The notes under the pieces were generated by a model. That model made no database searches, was not told where the DNA came from, and saw nothing but the letters and a program-made list of their open reading frames with translations. Made by a program: the position numbers and the translations under genes. A stretch of DNA of 64,000 nucleotides from Prochlorococcus sp. AG-673-M19 (lineage in GTDB: Bacteria > Cyanobacteriota > Cyanobacteriia > PCC-6307 > Cyanobiaceae). This document shows positions 55,195-64,000 of the stretch, one piece after another. The stretch spans positions 1-64,000 of the forward strand of contig QCTP01000001.1 in NCBI GenBank assembly GCA_003211115.1, given 5' to 3'. Each line of letters starts with the position of its first letter. Position 1 is the first letter of the stretch.

Positions 55195-56085
55195 TTGGCT
55201 TTAATAATACCTAGCAATTATCACAAAATTAGTGATGTTGAGAAAAATCATATTTCTTGGATTGAACCGGATTTGGCTGAAAGACAGGATATACGACCAT
55301 TAAGAATTGGAATTTTAAATATCATGCCCCTTGGTAAGCAATATGAATTTAATTTATTACATCCTCTTGGTTTATCCCCACTTCAAATTGAGCCTGTTTG
55401 GATAAAATTAAAAACTCATTCATATAAAACATGGGATCTTAACCATTTAAATAATCTTTATACAACATGGGATGAGGCAAATGATCCAGAACCATTAGAT
55501 GGGGTAATTATTACCGGAGCACCAGTTGAACATTTAGCTTTCGAAGAAGTTAAATATTGGGATGAATTTGTAAATATTACTAATGAAGCAAGAAATTTAT
55601 GTGCAAGTACCCTTGGTTTGTGTTGGGCAGGATTTGCACTCGCTTATTTGGCAGGTGTTAATAAAACAGTATTTGATAGGAAATTATTCGGGGTATTCCC
55701 ATTAAAGAGTCTTGTCCCTGGTCATCCTTTGATGGGTACGCAAGATGATGAATTTATCTGTCCACAAAGTAGATTTGCAGGGTTGCCCGATCTTGAAATG
55801 GAAGAAGCTCAAAAAAAAGGGGAATTGAATTTACTTGCATATGGAAAGAATGTTGGTTACACAATATTTGAAACCAAAGATCAAAAACAACTTATGCACT
55901 TAGGTCATCCTGAATATACAGTGCATAGAATAATTAGCGAAATTAATAGAGACAAAGAAAAGGGAGATGTTCCTCCTCCTGAGAATTTTGATATTAATTG
56001 TTCAAATACATCTTGGAGATCTCATCGGAATCTTCTTTTTCAGCAATGGTTATGGTTCTGTTATCAGCAAGTGAGTCTAAATTAA
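55195..56085 (+). CDS. metA: Homoserine O-succinyltransferase/acetyltransferase
   Basis: TTG start; LRIGILNIMPLGKQYEFNLLHPLG, TLGLCWAGFALAYLAGV, GHPEYT. Confidence 0.95.
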   Translation: MALIIPSNYHKISDVEKNHISWIEPDLAERQDIRPLRIGILNIMPLGKQYEFNLLHPLGLSPLQIEPVWIKLKTHSYKTWDLNHLNNLYTTWDEANDPEPLDGVIITGAPVEHLAFEEVKYWDEFVNITNEARNLCASTLGLCWAGFALAYLAGVNKTVFDRKLFGVFPLKSLVPGHPLMGTQDDEFICPQSRFAGLPDLEMEEAQKKGELNLLAYGKNVGYTIFETKDQKQLMHLGHPEYTVHRIISEINRDKEKGDVPPPENFDINCSNTSWRSHRNLLFQQWLWFCYQQVSLN

Positions 56086-56091
56086 ATTTAA

Positions 56092-57660
56092 TTAGTGAGA
56101 GGTTTCAAGACCTCCTAGTCTCTCAAATAAGTTCAAGCTTTCTTTATTTAAACCAATAATCTCAACTTTTGAACCGCTATTTTTGAATTTTCTAATAATT
56201 TGATCTAGAGCTACAACTCCACTCTGATCCCAAATATGAGCTAAAGACATATCAATTAAAATATCTTTTGGATGCTCATGAATATCGAATCCTTGTAGAA
56301 AATAGATTTTACTTACAAAAAATAATTGACCTTCAACTTTATAAGTTATTTGGTTTTTACCTTTAACTCTTGAAACTGTGATAACCTTTGCAACTTTCCT
56401 ACTGAAAAGTATTGCAGCTAAACCAACTCCTGCAATAACACCTAGAGCAAGATTATGTGGTTTTGTAAGCATCGTAACTGCAAATGTCATAAGCATTACT
56501 GCAGTGTCACTTTTTGGTATCTTTTTAATATTCTTTAAACCATTTAAATCAGCAGTACTTACAGCAATTGTGATCATAATTGCTACTAAAGCAGCCATGG
56601 GGATTGCACCTATCCATGGTTTCAATAGAACTATCATAAGTAGTAATGATAAACCTGAAGTTAAAGTTGATAACCTAGATTTACCTCCGTTGTCATTATT
56701 CATAACTGATTGTCCTACAAGCGCACAGCCTGCCATTCCTCCAAATAAAGAGGATATTATATTTGCTATACCCTGTCCTCTAGCTTCTTTGTTTTTATTG
56801 GAACTTGTATCCGTGGCGTCATCTAATATGTCTTGAGTTAAAAATGTTTCCATCAAACCCACTAGAGAGATTGCCAATGCTGTGGGCAAAATGATTCCTA
56901 AAGTTGAAAGGTTAAATGGTACTTTCCCATTTTCTAATGCCCCAAAGGGTAAGGAAAGACTAGGGAATCCATTTGGTAATGTACCTAAATCACTAACAGT
57001 AGGAATTTCTAATTTAAAAAATACACTAATTAAAGTAAGCAAAACAATGGCAACTAATTGAGAAGGGATAACTTTTGTTATTTTTGGAAATCCATAAATA
57101 ATAACTAATCCTAAAATTACAAGTAACCAAACAGTAGGTATTTGACTAGTCGTCGGATATTTTGAGAGTTCATTTTCTAATAGTTTCCCTTCATTAATAC
57201 CTATACCTAATTGAAGGAATTGAGCTTGAAATATTAATAAAGCAAGTGCATTTACAAAGCCGCTTAATACACCCGTTGGAACAAACCGCATTTGATAAGC
57301 CAGTCTTAAATAACCCCATAGTATTTGAAAAACACCGGTTAATAATCCTGCAGCTATTAAATAGGAAAGACCAAGATTTGTTCCAGGTGCCTGAGCTTCT
57401 CCAATAGCAACAACTCCAGTCATTAATAAAGCTGTTGAGCCTGTGGCGGAGGTTATCATTCCTCTTCTGCCACCAAGTATCGCAATTGTTATGGATAAGC
57501 AGAATGCGCCATAAAGTCCGACTTTAGGATCAACACCCGCTATTCCTGAAAAAGCAATAGCTTCAGGAATCATTGCAAAAGCTACTACTAAACCTGAAAG
57601 AATATTAGATTTTGGATCATCTAACCAATTTTTAGATAAATATTTTGAGAATTTTGACAT
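56092..57660 (-). CDS. SulP-family anion transporter with STAS domain
   Basis: SGLVVAFAMIPEAIAFSGIAGVDPKVGLY; GQGIANIISSLFGGMAGCALVGQSVMN; C-terminal STAS. Confidence 0.93.
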   Translation of the reverse strand: MSKFSKYLSKNWLDDPKSNILSGLVVAFAMIPEAIAFSGIAGVDPKVGLYGAFCLSITIAILGGRRGMITSATGSTALLMTGVVAIGEAQAPGTNLGLSYLIAAGLLTGVFQILWGYLRLAYQMRFVPTGVLSGFVNALALLIFQAQFLQLGIGINEGKLLENELSKYPTTSQIPTVWLLVILGLVIIYGFPKITKVIPSQLVAIVLLTLISVFFKLEIPTVSDLGTLPNGFPSLSLPFGALENGKVPFNLSTLGIILPTALAISLVGLMETFLTQDILDDATDTSSNKNKEARGQGIANIISSLFGGMAGCALVGQSVMNNDNGGKSRLSTLTSGLSLLLMIVLLKPWIGAIPMAALVAIMITIAVSTADLNGLKNIKKIPKSDTAVMLMTFAVTMLTKPHNLALGVIAGVGLAAILFSRKVAKVITVSRVKGKNQITYKVEGQLFFVSKIYFLQGFDIHEHPKDILIDMSLAHIWDQSGVVALDQIIRKFKNSGSKVEIIGLNKESLNLFERLGGLETSH

Positions 57661-57690
57661 TTTAATTTCTTTTATAATTAAAAAGTTACC

Positions 57691-58971
57691 TCATAGAGGT
57701 GGCAAAATACTTTCTGGATCATAAATATTCTTTAAAGTTTTTAATTCACCAAGTCTTTCCTCAAAAGATAAATAAACTTCTTCTTCGTGAGAATTTAAAT
57801 GATTATGAATTTGAGCTAGATGTATTTTTGGGAAAAATATTTTTAGCTTATTCCATGATTCATTCATCCAGTTTAAAACAGTTTCCCTTTCTTTAATATC
57901 ATCTTTTTTCCATGCGGCATAAATCCAAGGTTTCCAAGTACTTTTTCGATGAATAAAGAAACTAGATTTAGGATCATATTCTTTTGTCTTCCCTCCAAGC
58001 TGTTGAGAAGCGACATAGCAAGATCTATTTGGTTTATCATGGATTATTTCTTTCATGCATTTGACAAAACTATGAATATTATTTTTTAAATCTCCTCCGA
58101 GAAGACTTATTACTTCTGAATGGTTATTCTTATTCAATTCAAAAAGTTCTAATTCCTTCGGGAAGAAATTTATCTGATTGTAATTCTCATAACTTTTTAT
58201 TTTGAGAGACGTAAATTTTTCAATCTTTTTTAAATAGTTCTTTGTAATTTTTTTATCTGAATCATTTTTTATCTCCGCGAAGATATAAATATATATATCT
58301 TCTGCATAAATCCATTGAAGGCTTAAATTCTCTGGGAAGCCCTCAGCCAAATTAATAATCTTTGAGAGCTCATTATCATCTACAAATCCTTCAATAATTT
58401 GAATAGGGTGAGATTGGAATATTTTAAGGCCAATTTCTGTAATTATTGCGAGAAAAGGAGCAGCACCTTTAAGTCCTTCCCATAATAGTTTTTGGGTTGA
58501 ATTTAAATTGTTTTTTTCTAATGATATAAAAGTCCCGTTCCCTAAGTACCCTTTTATAGACTCAATATTATCAATAGCTAATCCATATCTTCGACTCATC
58601 GGACTTATTCCTCCTGTTAATATGTAACCTGCTCCGGGAAGTTTTGATAGTCCTATAGGGAAGGTTTTATTATAGTTCTCTAAAACATTCATTAGATCTT
58701 TCATAATCACCCCACCTCCGATTTTTATTAAATTCCTTTCCTCATCAAGATGAATATGGTTATATTCTTTCCTTAAATCAAGAGTAATTAAACCATTTCT
58801 AGCGCAGCTTGATGTAGTACCCCCGCTGCAAACACAAAGATATTCTGATTTTGATGATGATTTGTAGTGGCTGTTAAATAAATCATCCCCTATTTTATAA
58901 ATTAGGCTTTTAACTTGAGCATCACTGGAATTAATATTTGGTACTTCAAGTAAATTGTTATTTTTTTTCAC
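57691..58971 (-). CDS. FAD-binding (PCMH/VAO-type) oxidoreductase
   Basis: VCSGGTTSSCARNGLITLDLRKEYNHIHLDEERNLIKIGGGVIMKDLMNVLENYN; GLSKLPGAGYILTGGISPMSRRYGLAIDNI. Confidence 0.88.
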   Translation of the reverse strand: MKKNNNLLEVPNINSSDAQVKSLIYKIGDDLFNSHYKSSSKSEYLCVCSGGTTSSCARNGLITLDLRKEYNHIHLDEERNLIKIGGGVIMKDLMNVLENYNKTFPIGLSKLPGAGYILTGGISPMSRRYGLAIDNIESIKGYLGNGTFISLEKNNLNSTQKLLWEGLKGAAPFLAIITEIGLKIFQSHPIQIIEGFVDDNELSKIINLAEGFPENLSLQWIYAEDIYIYIFAEIKNDSDKKITKNYLKKIEKFTSLKIKSYENYNQINFFPKELELFELNKNNHSEVISLLGGDLKNNIHSFVKCMKEIIHDKPNRSCYVASQQLGGKTKEYDPKSSFFIHRKSTWKPWIYAAWKKDDIKERETVLNWMNESWNKLKIFFPKIHLAQIHNHLNSHEEEVYLSFEERLGELKTLKNIYDPESILPPL

Positions 58972-59018
58972 TACTAAATATTCTTCTTTACTATTATGTT
59001 ATTAGTTATTGCTTAAAA

Positions 59019-60161
59019 TTGGATACTTTTGATTCGAACTTAAATAAGCAAATTGGCATCCTCATTTGCGGCCATGGGAGTAGAAATAAATTAGCTATTA
59101 CAGAATTTCAGGAATTAACTAAGCTTATACAAAAAAAATATCCATCAATATTAGTTGAATTTGGTTTTTTGGAATTTGCGAGGCCATCTCTTACTGATGC
59201 TTTGGATAAATTAAGAAATAGTTCTATAAAAAAAGTAATAGCTATACCAGCTATGCTTTTTGCTGCTGGGCACGTTAAAAATGATATACCAAGTTTGCTT
59301 ATGAATTATGCGAAGAAAACAGATATAGAAATAATTTATGGAAGAGAATTAGGAATTAATAATTTAATGATTAGTGCAGCCTGCGAGAGAGTTAAAGAAG
59401 TATTCAAAAAAAATAATTCTCTAACTCCTGAAGAATCATTATTAGTAGTAGTTGGGAGAGGCTCTTCTGATCCTGATGCAAATTCTAACGTATCTAAAAT
59501 TACAAGAATGGTAGTTGAAGGAGTTGGTTTGGGCTGGGGAGAAACTGTTTACTCTGGAGTAACATTTCCATTAGTAGAACCTGGTTTGAGAAATGTTTTA
59601 AGACTTGGTTATAAAAACATAATTATTTTTCCTTACTTTCTTTTTTCAGGGGTACTGGTAACAAGAATAAAAAGGCAAAGCGATATAGTAGCACTTGATA
59701 ATCCTCATGTTAAATTCCATGAGGCAAAATATCTTTCATCTCATAAATACGTTGTTGAAAATTTTGTCGAGAGGATTGACGAAATACTAAATGATAAAAG
59801 TAATAATTTTATGAATTGTTCCCTGTGCAAATATAGATCGAACTTATTTGGTTTTGAAAAAGAAGTTGGATTAGAACAAGAAAGTCATCATGATCATGTT
59901 GAAGGCTTAGGACTCAGTTGTGATTTGTGTGAATCTGAATGTAATGGAGCCTGCGAAACAAATAGCCAAAGCTTGACTGATGTTGATGCTCAGCCAGTAC
60001 TTTCGGTAGAAAAAAATTATGTTGAACATCATCATCAACATGAAGATCAACATCACCATCATCAAAGTGTTTACCCAAATTCAAAGCATCCTTTGGGACC
60101 TGTTACGCTTCGCTTGCTTAGTAATGATCAAATCTTAAGAAATTCAGTTGAAAAAGACTGA
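59019..60161 (+). CDS. CbiX-type sirohydrochlorin cobalto/ferrochelatase with Cys- and His-rich C-terminus
   Basis: GILICGHGSRNKLAITEFQEL, IPAMLFAAGHVKNDIP; likely TTG start at 59019 rather than 58938; tail HHHQHEDQHHHHQ. Confidence 0.87.
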   Translation: MDTFDSNLNKQIGILICGHGSRNKLAITEFQELTKLIQKKYPSILVEFGFLEFARPSLTDALDKLRNSSIKKVIAIPAMLFAAGHVKNDIPSLLMNYAKKTDIEIIYGRELGINNLMISAACERVKEVFKKNNSLTPEESLLVVVGRGSSDPDANSNVSKITRMVVEGVGLGWGETVYSGVTFPLVEPGLRNVLRLGYKNIIIFPYFLFSGVLVTRIKRQSDIVALDNPHVKFHEAKYLSSHKYVVENFVERIDEILNDKSNNFMNCSLCKYRSNLFGFEKEVGLEQESHHDHVEGLGLSCDLCESECNGACETNSQSLTDVDAQPVLSVEKNYVEHHHQHEDQHHHHQSVYPNSKHPLGPVTLRLLSNDQILRNSVEKD

Positions 60162-60250
60162 ATCATCCGTCTCTTTCTTACTTTGGTCTCAATAGACTAA
60201 TCATATATAAGTATTCCTAATAGATATCCAGAATTGTATTTCAGGTTATA

Positions 60251-60280
60251 TTTTCCACAGTTTATAATAGGTTTTCCACG
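60251..60280. promoter_or_regulatory. Pair of DnaA-box-like sites (TTTTCCACA 60251-60259, TTTTCCACG 60272-60280) flanking TATAAT (60263-60268)
   Basis: Direct sequence match to TTTTCCACA cyanobacterial/bacterial DnaA box; 21-bp spacing; intergenic. Confidence 0.4.
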
Positions 60281-60513
60281 TCCACATCCACATAGAATTA
60301 GGTATAAAGCCTCATCTCGAAAATAACAGCACTTCAACATTATTATTGACTTTTCTTAAAGCTTTTTTCAATTTGTCCCTTTGGCAATTCGTTTTTGTTA
60401 AATCTAATTTATGACATGAGTCTCATTTAATAAAGGCGTAGAGCTTATAAAAAAATATTTTTGACTTTTAAAAAAAAATAGACAATTATATTTAAACATG
60501 CAGTTAATTTTTT

Positions 60514-60771
60514 ATGAATCAAATAAATAAAGAAAATTACATCGATGATAGTTTTGATAATTCTTTTCAATCTAAAGTTTCTTTAGAAACTGAACTTTCA
60601 GAAAGTCTTTATGAGACTATGAAAGATTTTGTTTTACATAATCCTACCTGGGACCAATACAAGCTTATAAATTCTGCTCTAGCGACTTTTCTTATTCAAA
60701 ACGGTTGTACTGATAGTTCGGTTTCAGAAATTTATGTAAATCAACTTTTTACACCTTCTAAGTCTTTTTAA
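60514..60771 (+). CDS. DUF2811-like small protein
   Basis: KVSLETELSESLYETMKDFVLHNPTWDQYKLINSALATFLIQNG. Confidence 0.78.
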   Translation: MNQINKENYIDDSFDNSFQSKVSLETELSESLYETMKDFVLHNPTWDQYKLINSALATFLIQNGCTDSSVSEIYVNQLFTPSKSF

Positions 60772-62398
60772 TATTTAAACATGCTCTTCTACTTATAGCC
60801 ATCATTGTTAAGGTAGGACTCTGCCATGAAGAAGTTGGCCAACATGCACCATCTAAGACAAGTACATTTTTACATCTCCAAAGTTTATTTGATTTATTGA
60901 CAACACTCTCTTCCTCACTTAATCCCATGGCTGCCCCCCCTACTTCATGTATATAATATCCTGGTGGTGGTGGATTTCCTGAAAGTGCAATAGATTTTTT
61001 AGTAAAAAAATCTACATACGGGAGATTTATAAGCTCATCAATACTTTTAATTTTTCCATCAGCAGCTTCTATTGAATCTCTTATTGTACAATCCATATGT
61101 TTTGCCATTTCTAATTCATTTTCACTCCATTCGAATTCAATATGAGGGATAGGAATCCCCCAACTATCAGTTTTATTTGAAAGGGATACTGAATTCTCTT
61201 TTCTTGGTAGGACTTCACCATGCGCGATTAGGAAACCTATAGAGGAATTTACATCTTTTTGTAAAAACTTAGGGATCCCTAGCCTATCAATTGCGCCCCA
61301 AATTCCATAACCTCTTAAAAATTTAATACTTTCAGGTTTAGGTAAGTTTGTTCCAAAAGGTATAAAAAAGCTACCTGCTCCTGAAAGTTCAGGATAAGAA
61401 TTAGATATATTTTTTTTCGGAATTGAATTTGGAACCGAAAAAAATCTACAGATAGAAATATGATCCATTAGGCATTTTCCTAATTTCTCGGAGGTGTCTT
61501 TAAAACCTGAAGAGTTTGATTTATTTTCCGAGTTAAGTAGTATCCTCAGTGTAGATATTGTTGATGCACACAGGATAATTAATTCGCATTTTAATGCTAA
61601 TCTTTGACCATTTTCTAGGTTTACAATAATTATCTTTGAAGCTAGCTCAGTTATTTTATCTATCTCGAATGACTCTACTAAGTGATTTGAAAGTATTTGA
61701 ACATTTCCAGTATTTAATGCTTTTTTGAGCGTTGTTCCTACACTTGAAGATTTAGGCCATTGGTCTTCTTTGACTGAGGAATTACGGTCAAATCCTCTAG
61801 ATTGAATAAATGGATAGTTTAATTTTGATTTAATTTTATTACCAAAAATAGTTTCATTATCTGTAAGCGGTATTTCTCCAATATATTTCCCGTTCGGAAC
61901 TTCTTTAATATCATCTTTTTGCCCATAAATTCCACAGAATTTCTCAATAAAATCATAATGAGGCGATAATTCATTGTATGTAATAGGCCAATCTGGACCA
62001 TACCCATCTTGTTGGGATGGATGAAAATCTTCTGGAGAAAATCTTAAGGTAATGCCTCCCCAAGTTAATGATCTCCCACCATATTGCTTCCCTTGAGTCC
62101 AAAGAAAAGGTTTGTTTTTGGGTTGGCTATAAGGATGCTTTAATTCATTTGAATATAATTCAGGGTTATTTTTCCAATAACCAGGATGTTGACTTTGATT
62201 GGCGTGTTTTTTGGAAGCTATTCCAAATAGTCTATTTAAAGTATCTTTTGGCTCACTACTAATAGCCTCATTTCGTTTAATTTCGGGACCGGCTTCTATT
62301 ACAAGAACTCTTATTCCTTGCTCGGCTAAAGTAAGCGCAGCAACTCCTCCAGTAGCTCCTGAACCTACTACAATCGCATCATAATTGTTTATATCCAA
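60758..62398 (-). CDS. GMC-family oxidoreductase
   Basis: YDAIVVGSGATGGVAALTLAEQGIRVLVIEAGPE; GGRSLTWGGITLR; VLDGACWPTSSWQSPTLTMMAISRRA. Confidence 0.93.
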   Translation of the reverse strand: MDINNYDAIVVGSGATGGVAALTLAEQGIRVLVIEAGPEIKRNEAISSEPKDTLNRLFGIASKKHANQSQHPGYWKNNPELYSNELKHPYSQPKNKPFLWTQGKQYGGRSLTWGGITLRFSPEDFHPSQQDGYGPDWPITYNELSPHYDFIEKFCGIYGQKDDIKEVPNGKYIGEIPLTDNETIFGNKIKSKLNYPFIQSRGFDRNSSVKEDQWPKSSSVGTTLKKALNTGNVQILSNHLVESFEIDKITELASKIIIVNLENGQRLALKCELIILCASTISTLRILLNSENKSNSSGFKDTSEKLGKCLMDHISICRFFSVPNSIPKKNISNSYPELSGAGSFFIPFGTNLPKPESIKFLRGYGIWGAIDRLGIPKFLQKDVNSSIGFLIAHGEVLPRKENSVSLSNKTDSWGIPIPHIEFEWSENELEMAKHMDCTIRDSIEAADGKIKSIDELINLPYVDFFTKKSIALSGNPPPPGYYIHEVGGAAMGLSEEESVVNKSNKLWRCKNVLVLDGACWPTSSWQSPTLTMMAISRRACLNIKKT

Positions 62399-62507
62399 AA
62401 TATATTTTCCATATTTTTCATATCAATAAATATAGCATTTAAAAAAAAATATATTTCATGTTTTCCTCTTCAGAAGTTAGAATTTATTTAAATATTTTTA
62501 GATTTAA

Positions 62508-62981
62508 ATGAGATTTATAATATTGATTATTTGTTCGATTTCTCTAATCTTTCCAACTAGTAGTTTTGCAGCCTTGGATTATGGTAAACAATCACTATTG
62601 GGCATGGATTTTTCAGGTTCTGATTTACAAGGCGCGACTTTCTATTTGACAGATTTACAGGATGCCAACTTGTCGGATTGTGATCTTCAAAATGCAAGTT
62701 TATATGGAGCAAAATTAAAAGATACTAATTTAAGTAACTCTAATTTAAGAGAAGTTACTTTAGACTCAGCAGTACTGGATGGAACTGATTTAACAAATAC
62801 TAATTTAGAGGATTCTTTTGCTTATAGTACTCAATTTGAAAATGTAAAAATCCAAGGAGCAGATTTTACAAACGTCTACTTGCCAAGGGATGTAGTAAGA
62901 GGTTTTTGTGAGGACGCCTCTGGAATTAATCCTTTTACTAATAGAGAAACTAGGGAAACTCTAGAATGCGATTATATTTAA
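62508..62981 (+). CDS. Secreted pentapeptide-repeat protein
   Basis: Signal peptide then DFSGSDLQGATFYLTDLQDANLSDCDLQNASLYGAKLKDTNLSNSNLR. Confidence 0.9.
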   Translation: MRFIILIICSISLIFPTSSFAALDYGKQSLLGMDFSGSDLQGATFYLTDLQDANLSDCDLQNASLYGAKLKDTNLSNSNLREVTLDSAVLDGTDLTNTNLEDSFAYSTQFENVKIQGADFTNVYLPRDVVRGFCEDASGINPFTNRETRETLECDYI

Positions 62982-62983
62982 AT

Positions 62984-63406
62984 TTAGACGTATGAAAGTT
63001 CTTTTTTGATTTTTCTTTGCTTGTAAAGTGATCTTCCCACGGGCCAACCTAAAGTCGATAAATGTCTTATTAAGATATTTGAGTATTTAAAATTTAATTT
63101 ATTGGAAAGATTACTATCAAATTCATTTAAAGTTTTTATTAATAAATTAAGATCTTTCTTTTTTCCTATCTTCTTATCTAATAAAATTTGATCACTTTTT
63201 AATAATTTTTTTTCAATCATTTTATTGTTTTTAGCGAAGCCAACTTCAATTGAATTAGATTTATCAGAGTAAAGAGTATAAATTATTCCAAATTCAGAAT
63301 TTTGCGAAGCAAAATCTAGATTTAAAGATGATGAAACAAAATTACGATATTCATTATGTATTTTTTTTAATCCCATTTTATTTTTGTTCGTTTTGAGATA
63401 GTTCAT
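62984..63406 (-). CDS. Conserved hypothetical protein
   Basis: 140 aa; overlaps upstream minus-strand ORF by 29 bp. Confidence 0.6.
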   Translation of the reverse strand: MNYLKTNKNKMGLKKIHNEYRNFVSSSLNLDFASQNSEFGIIYTLYSDKSNSIEVGFAKNNKMIEKKLLKSDQILLDKKIGKKKDLNLLIKTLNEFDSNLSNKLNFKYSNILIRHLSTLGWPVGRSLYKQRKIKKELSYV

Positions 63407-63875
63407 ATTTTTCTAATAAATTATTCACTTCCGCTAATGCAATTCTCTTCTGACAAGCAGAATCATATCTAGTTACGGCTATTGAAGGTATTGAACCTTT
63501 GCTTTTCATTTCTCTAAGACCAGTTTCTAAACACTGGAATGCAACACTTGATAGATCTCGACCTTCTGCAGCTGCCCAAACCTTTAAAAGGTAATTGAGA
63601 TTTGAGGGGACGGAAATTTGAACTTTGTTGGAATTAGAGGTATTTAAAGAAATATCATCTAAACTAATTTCTTTTGAGGAAATAGTTTCTTTAACTTTTT
63701 TCTTCAAACTTCTAACTTCTCCTAATGCATCTTTATTGTTTTTGAATTTTTTTTCTATCTCAAATAGCTCTCCTTCTGAATTAATTAAGGCTTCTAGTGC
63801 CCACTTGGCATCATCCTCCGCGATAGTTGTACTCTTAAGCCATTCATCTCTTATGTAAGACCAATTCTTCGACAT
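63378..63875 (-). CDS. Conserved hypothetical with RHH-like segment
   Basis: 165 aa; VQISVPSNLNYLLKVWAAAEGRDLSSVAFQCLETGLREM resembles a ribbon-helix-helix/CopG domain. Confidence 0.6.
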   Translation of the reverse strand: MSKNWSYIRDEWLKSTTIAEDDAKWALEALINSEGELFEIEKKFKNNKDALGEVRSLKKKVKETISSKEISLDDISLNTSNSNKVQISVPSNLNYLLKVWAAAEGRDLSSVAFQCLETGLREMKSKGSIPSIAVTRYDSACQKRIALAEVNNLLEKYELSQNEQK

Positions 63876-64000
63876 GAACTTTCAGCAGTAATCTAAGGAT
63901 AAGTTATTCTACTTAGATTGTCTACCTATTCTATTTAGAATGTTATCTGATTGTATTAATTTTTTATTAGATAAAAAATATCTACTGATTTATAGGAAAA

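Noticed and set aside
56378-56836. 152-aa ORF antisense to the SulP transporter
   Set aside because: Shadow ORF of a transmembrane-rich gene with no supporting domain or promoter.
58938-59018. Extended N-terminus of the CbiX ORF (MVLQVNCYFFSLLNILLYYYVISYCLK)
   Set aside because: It overlaps the divergent oxidoreductase start and looks like non-coding AT-rich sequence; the TTG at 59019 gives a conventional N-terminus.
60162-60513. Possible tRNA or known structured RNA in the large intergenic gap
   Set aside because: No T-loop (GGTTCRANYCC) signature or cloverleaf could be found by eye; other gaps were checked likewise and no tRNA was seen.

Overview
This 64 kb window is very AT-rich and densely packed with genes. 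It reads as a chromosome segment of a high-light-type marine Prochlorococcus: Pcb antenna gene, NdhD, menaquinone/phylloquinone genes, lycopene cyclase, GlgA, compact convergent junctions and frequent TTG starts. I support about 64 protein-coding genes, mostly housekeeping and core metabolism. I found no rRNA, tRNA, CRISPR array, IS element or prophage. One strong intrinsic terminator follows pcb. The most interesting points are: (1) menD split by a one-base frameshift next to homopolymer runs; (2) comB with no ATG/GTG/TTG start upstream of its conserved core; (3) a light-dependent protochlorophyllide reductase (POR)-like paralog beside lycopene cyclase that lacks the usual PGC cysteine; (4) a DUF3721-like protein with about 12 glycine pentads; (5) an ArsS-like radical SAM enzyme with a CxxCTAGAGSSCGG tail; (6) a DUF697 protein whose GTPase region looks degenerate; (7) a 352-bp intergenic gap where two DnaA-box-like sites, 21 bp apart, flank a TATAAT; (8) a 13-bp element shared upstream of pcb and a neighbouring small HTH-like gene. 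I did not see an unmistakable novel multi-gene system. All calls come from reading the sequence, with no database searches.
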